Positions 6,190 to 9,024 of a stretch of 9,024 bases of DNA are shown piece after piece. Within the stretch, counting starts at the first letter, position 1; each line of letters starts with the position of its first letter. Under the pieces are notes generated by a model, which made no database searches, was not told the origin of the DNA, and saw only the letters and a list, made by a program, of their open reading frames with translations. Location of the stretch: NCBI GenBank assembly GCA_003558415.1, contig PWLT01000023.1:1-9024 (forward strand). Direction: 5' to 3'. This stretch comes from Hyphomicrobiales bacterium. Its GTDB lineage: Bacteria; Pseudomonadota; Alphaproteobacteria; Rhodobacterales; Rhodobacteraceae. A program made the position numbers and the translations under genes.

Positions 6190-6230
6190 ACTATTCGACA
6201 CCGGATTGCCGAAATGCGCACACCTGACCC

Positions 6231-7133
6231 TCACGCACGCGCCGCGATCAGCTTCTGCGAAAGGATGGAGCAGAACCGTCGCGCGACCGGTGGCAGGGTG
6301 CGGTGCCGCCGTGCCAGCAGGGCCAGCCGCGCACCGCTGAGCGCCGGGTCGGTGAGCGGACGCGTCTCGAGACGGGCGTCGGCGATCTCTTCGAGGATCG
6401 AACACATCGGCAGGATCGCAACCCCCTGACCACGCAGTGCAAACCCGGTCAGCCCATAGATGGAATCACAGATCAGGGGAGGGTCGAGCACGATATCGGC
6501 ATGCTGGCGCACCACCCGGTCGATCACATCGCGGATGCCATAGCTGCTGTCGGGCGGAATCGCGAGCGGATGGCGCGCCAGATCGGCCAGCCCGAGCGGG
6601 CCGGGCGGCAGGTCGAAACCCGGTGCGCAGACGGCGTAAAGCGGGGCGCGGGCCTCGGTGATCACCATGACATCGCGGTGCGAGGGCGGGTCGAACGCCA
6701 GGCCCAGATCGGCTTCGTCGGCGGCGACGGCGCGCACCACTCCCGTGCTCCCGGCGCGTATGACCGACAGTTTGACTCCCGGCGATCCGGGGCGAAACTC
6801 GGCGATGGCCTCGGTCATGATGCTGCCGATCGTGCCTTCCACGCAGACCGTACGGATCTGGCCGCGGCGCAAGTCGCGGATCGCCTCGATTTCTCCGATG
6901 GCCCAGGCCTCCTGCCGCAGGGTCTGGCGCGCGTGGTCGTAATAGATGCGCCCCGCCTCGGTCAGCCGCAGCCCACGCGCATGACGTTCGAACAGGGGCA
7001 CGCCCAGCTCTTCCTCGATCTGGGTCATGCGCCGGCTCAGCGCCGAGGCCGCGAGGTTCAGGATTTCGGCGGCTTTGCGGATCGAGCCCTCATTCGCGAC
7101 CGTCACGAAATAGCGCAGTTGAACGTCGGGCAT
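6231..7133 (-). CDS. LysR-type transcriptional regulator
   Basis: A 300-residue protein of the usual LysR length. The N-terminal winged helix-turn-helix covers about 1-62: LRYFVTVANEGSIRKAAEIL (6-25), then SALSRRMTQIEEELGVPLF (30-48) and RGLRLTEAG (53-61). A linker helix (about 62-90) leads to the periplasmic-binding-protein-like effector domain (about 93-295), with GTIGSIMTEAIAEF (100-113) and GVAILP (237-242). The ATG at 7133 is preferred because GGAG lies six bases upstream and MPDVQLRYF aligns with normal LysR starts; ATGs at 7151 and 7235 lack such a site and add no domain. It is divergent from the M81 hydrolase and transcribed toward the dctPQM-ord-ortAB operon, so it probably regulates one or both and itself. 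The inducer is unknown; a pathway metabolite such as an amino acid is a reasonable guess. Confidence 0.93.
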   Translation of the reverse strand: MPDVQLRYFVTVANEGSIRKAAEILNLAASALSRRMTQIEEELGVPLFERHARGLRLTEAGRIYYDHARQTLRQEAWAIGEIEAIRDLRRGQIRTVCVEGTIGSIMTEAIAEFRPGSPGVKLSVIRAGSTGVVRAVAADEADLGLAFDPPSHRDVMVITEARAPLYAVCAPGFDLPPGPLGLADLARHPLAIPPDSSYGIRDVIDRVVRQHADIVLDPPLICDSIYGLTGFALRGQGVAILPMCSILEEIADARLETRPLTDPALSGARLALLARRHRTLPPVARRFCSILSQKLIAARA

Positions 7134-7252
7134 CCGGGTCTCCGAAAACATCGTTGCACAGCCCGCGCGGTGCGGTGTAGGAACGGGCTTCCTCTGATGC
7201 TCGGCACATTGCCGCATGCGTGCCCGCCACGACAAGTGACGGGGAGACGCAC
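7134..7252. promoter_or_regulatory. Divergent lysR / M81 hydrolase control region
   Basis: This 119-base gap separates two divergent genes and must carry promoters for both, the classic layout for a LysR protein controlling its neighbour. An inverted repeat AGGAA-N5-TTCCT lies at 7179-7193, nested in a wider AGCCCG (7160-7165) / CGGGCT (7184-7189) pair. TTGCAC at 7154-7159 with TGTAGG 16 bases later is a weak candidate promoter on the plus strand. GGGGAG at 7241-7246 is the ribosome site of the hydrolase, six bases before its ATG, and GGAG at 7140-7143 serves lysR on the minus strand. Confidence 0.55.
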
Positions 7253-8782
7253 ATGACGCGAAAGGTGCTGCTCGCGCAATTCATGCACGAGACGAACACT
7301 TTCTGCAAAAGGATTACCGGCGAGGCCGCCTTTCGCGGGTTCTATTGCCATGAGGGCGAGGCCGTGCCCGCCGCGCTGGACGGCACCCAGAACGAGGTCG
7401 CCGGGGTGATTGATGTCGCCCGTGAACACGGGTGGCGGCTGGTCACGCCGGTGGCGACATTTGCGACCCCCGGCGGGCCGGTGGGCGCGGATGCCTGGTC
7501 GGCCTTTGCCACAGCGATCTTGCGCGCGGCGCGCCAGCAGGGGCCGTTCGACGCGGCGATCCTGTCACTGCATGGGGCGATGGTACTGAGCAATGGCGGC
7601 GATGGCGACGCTCGGCTGGTGGCCGAGCTGCGCCAGATCCTTGGTCCGCAGGTGCCGATTGCCGTAACGCTCGACCTGCACGCCAATCTGGCCCCCGAAA
7701 TGGCCGAAACGGCGGACGCGATCCTGTCCTACCGGACATTCCCGCATGTGGACATGGCCGACACCGGGCGCCGCGCGGCGCGGATCGTGGCGCAGACGTT
7801 GGCCGGCGACGGCTCCCGCCCGCAAACCGTGATCCGCAAGCCGCCGATGATCACCATGCCCGAGGGCGGGCGGACCGACCGCGCGCCCATGGAGGGGCTG
7901 ATGGCCGAGGCCGAGGCGCTGTCAGAGGAGCGCGCCGGCGGGGTGCTTGATGTCAGCCTCAATGCGGGTTTCTCGTTCTCCGATGTGCCCGAGATCGGCC
8001 CCAGTGTGACCGTGGTGCATGCCGGTGCGCCCGAGCGTGCCGCGCAGATCGCAGATGCGCTGGCCGCGCGGATGTGGGCCACACGCGACAGCGAGCAGGA
8101 GCCGCTGCTAACTCCCGAGGAAGCCGCGGAGCTGGCTCTTGCACGTGTGCCCGGTGGCGACAGCGACGCCGGGCCGCTGGTGCTGGCCGATATTGCCGAC
8201 AACCCCGGCGACGGTGCCTATGGCGATTCGACGTCGCTGTTGCGCGCGCTATACGAGGCCGATGTCGAGGATGCATTGCTGGGAGCGCTGAGCGATCCCG
8301 AGGCCGTGGCAATGGCAGCTCGCGTCGGTGTAGGCGCTTGGCTTGATCTGGCATTGGGTGGCAAGTGCGACCCTGCGCGGGGCGGCGCGCCGCTGCGGGT
8401 CAGGGCCGAGGTGCTGCATCTGGGGGATGGAAATTTCATCTGCGGCGGCCCGATGTGGAAAGGTGTGGCGCAATCTGCAGGGCGCTCTGCGCTATTGCGG
8501 GTCGGCGGGGTGCGGGTACTGGTCACCAGCTTGGCCATTCAGGCGCTGGATCTTGAGATCTTTCGTAGCAATGGCGCGGATCCGGCCGACGCGGGAGTGG
8601 TGGCACTCAAGTCGGCGCAACATTTCCGTGCGGCCTATGCCCCGATTGCCGGGAGGATTGCGCTGGTTGATGGCGGCGGGCTGGCCAGCCCTCGGCTTGA
8701 TCGGCTGCGTTATACCCGGGTGCCGCGCCCGATCCATCCGCTTGATGATCTTCCCGGCGAGAAATTCATGAATGACGTCTGA
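7253..8782 (+). CDS. M81-family (MlrC-type) metallohydrolase
   Basis: A 509-residue full-length member of the M81/MlrC family, whose founding member cleaves linearised microcystin peptides. Motifs in order: MHETNTF (11-17), LHGAM (106-110), TLDLHANL (139-146), YRTFPHVDM (160-168), FSDVPEIG (242-249), DIADNPGDGAYGDST (313-327), KSAQHFRAAY (453-462) and a C-terminal RPIHPLDDLP. E13, H107, D141, H143 and H165 fall in the same spacing (94, 34, 2, 22) as the five metal-site residues I recall for Sphingomonas MlrC (Glu56, His150, Asp184, His186, His208), so a zinc enzyme with an intact centre is likely. No signal peptide: it is cytoplasmic. The ATG at 7253 has GGGGAG six bases upstream; an in-frame GTG at 7220 has none. 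Divergent from lysR and convergent with a second TRAP permease. Most family members have no known substrate; hydrolysis of an imported amide or peptide is inferred. The mlrC symbol is not warranted. Confidence 0.9.
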   Translation: MTRKVLLAQFMHETNTFCKRITGEAAFRGFYCHEGEAVPAALDGTQNEVAGVIDVAREHGWRLVTPVATFATPGGPVGADAWSAFATAILRAARQQGPFDAAILSLHGAMVLSNGGDGDARLVAELRQILGPQVPIAVTLDLHANLAPEMAETADAILSYRTFPHVDMADTGRRAARIVAQTLAGDGSRPQTVIRKPPMITMPEGGRTDRAPMEGLMAEAEALSEERAGGVLDVSLNAGFSFSDVPEIGPSVTVVHAGAPERAAQIADALAARMWATRDSEQEPLLTPEEAAELALARVPGGDSDAGPLVLADIADNPGDGAYGDSTSLLRALYEADVEDALLGALSDPEAVAMAARVGVGAWLDLALGGKCDPARGGAPLRVRAEVLHLGDGNFICGGPMWKGVAQSAGRSALLRVGGVRVLVTSLAIQALDLEIFRSNGADPADAGVVALKSAQHFRAAYAPIAGRIALVDGGGLASPRLDRLRYTRVPRPIHPLDDLPGEKFMNDV

Positions 8783-8862
8783 CGGATTTCACTCACTGTC
8801 AGTGCCCGGCGCCCTTCGTGTGCCCCCAGATTTTCGGCCATGGGCGCCGACTTCAGTCACCG

Positions 8863-8893
8863 GCCCGGGCGGCCGCGAAAGGCGCGCCCGGGC
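8863..8893. terminator. GC-rich hairpin between convergent genes, probable bidirectional terminator
   Basis: A perfect inverted repeat has 9-bp arms GCCCGGGCG (8863-8871) and CGCCCGGGC (8885-8893). Inside, GCC (8872-8874) and GGC (8881-8883) can extend the stem past a bulged G to a GCGAAA loop. It lies 80 bases after the hydrolase stop and six bases after the stop of the minus-strand permease, where a shared terminator is expected. No T-run is present on either side. The rest of the 8783-8899 gap shows no gene. Confidence 0.55.
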
Positions 8894-8899
8894 AGGTCT

Positions 8900-9024
8900 T
8901 CAGCGGTCGAACATGGCGTTCGGCAGCGTCAGCGCGATCTCGGGGAAGATCACGAGCAGCCCCATCGCGACGGCCATCGCGGCCCAGAAAGGCATGACAC
9001 CGGCAAAGATCGTCTCGAGGCGCA
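8900..9024 (-). CDS. Second TRAP transporter large permease, C-terminus (partial)
   Basis: A frame enters from the right edge on the minus strand and ends at TGA (8900-8902). The 41 visible residues include RLETIFAGVMPFWAAMAVAM and then LLVIFPEIALTLPNAMF before the last residues DR. This matches the end of DctM proteins: a short loop, a last membrane helix, then FP-x-IAL-x-LP and a very short tail. It differs in sequence from the dctM at 3024-4310, which ends with PAISLTLPRLLGFV, so it belongs to a separate TRAP system whose small subunit and binding protein should lie further right. The fragment is short, but the pattern is characteristic. Confidence 0.75.
   Translation of the reverse strand, partial: RLETIFAGVMPFWAAMAVAMGLLVIFPEIALTLPNAMFDR

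Larger units (their letters stand above)
5985..6230 (-). promoter_or_regulatory. Leader/promoter region of the dctPQM-ord-ortAB operon
   Basis: This 246-base stretch between the lysR stop and the dctP ribosome site has no supported gene. It is the only gap long enough upstream of the operon to hold its promoter, which must fire on the minus strand. I found no convincing -35/-10 pair. Features that stand out are the 10-bp-spaced direct repeat at 6072-6088, the dyad at 6170-6189, and an 11-base direct repeat GATGCCCGGCA at 6008-6018 and 6119-6129. AT-rich patches near 6075-6095 and 6175-6200 are the best places for a promoter. No hairpin terminator is visible after lysR, so read-through from lysR is possible. 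Confidence 0.5.

Noticed and set aside
7220..7252. GTG start for the M81 gene 11 codons upstream
   Set aside because: No ribosome site precedes it, and the MTRKVLLAQF start with GGGGAG six bases upstream matches family N-termini.
6303..7256. A 317-codon open frame on the plus strand across the LysR gene
   Set aside because: It is antisense to a canonical LysR protein, and its translation is low-complexity.
1..9024. CRISPR array, phage genes or toxin-antitoxin pair
   Set aside because: No regularly spaced repeats, phage proteins or small paired genes are visible; all long stretches are explained by the listed genes.

Overview
The window reads as chromosomal DNA from a high-GC alphaproteobacterium, most likely a Rhodobacterales (Roseobacter/Paracoccus-type) organism. 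The grounds are the strong G/C bias at third codon positions, tightly overlapping operon genes, GC-rich terminator-like hairpins without clear T-runs, and abundant TRAP transporter genes. No taxonomic marker gene is present, so the assignment is an inference from style.

Layout. Bases 1-105 hold the 3' end of an IS630-type transposase (+). Bases 236-5971 form one minus-strand operon, transcribed from right to left: dctP (substrate-binding protein), dctQ and dctM (TRAP membrane subunits), ord (2,4-diaminopentanoate dehydrogenase), ortA and ortB (the two subunits of 2-amino-4-oxopentanoate thiolase). A perfect 11-bp-arm hairpin lies just after ortB, and a perfect 12-bp-arm hairpin sits between dctP and dctQ. 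A LysR-type regulator (6231-7133, -) lies upstream of dctP. It is divergent from a full-length M81/MlrC-type metallohydrolase (7253-8782, +). The right edge (8900-9024, -) holds the C-terminus of a second TRAP large permease.

How the genes may work together. Ord and OrtAB are the last two steps of the oxidative ornithine branch known from clostridia: 2,4-diaminopentanoate -> 2-amino-4-oxopentanoate -> D-alanine + acetyl-CoA. The clostridial order ord-ortA-ortB is kept, but no ornithine racemase or ornithine 4,5-aminomutase (oraS/oraE) is visible. A dedicated TRAP importer heads the same operon instead. The most interesting reading is a scavenging pathway in which 2,4-diaminopentanoate, 2-amino-4-oxopentanoate or a conjugate is imported and cleaved to D-alanine and acetyl-CoA. 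The cytoplasmic M81 hydrolase could open an amide-linked precursor, and the LysR protein could be the sensor. The enzyme calls are well supported by motifs. The substrate and the link to the M81 gene are inference.

There is no gene-free stretch over 300 bases. The largest gap is 259 bases (5972-6230) and should hold the operon promoter. I saw no tRNA, rRNA, CRISPR array or replication origin.
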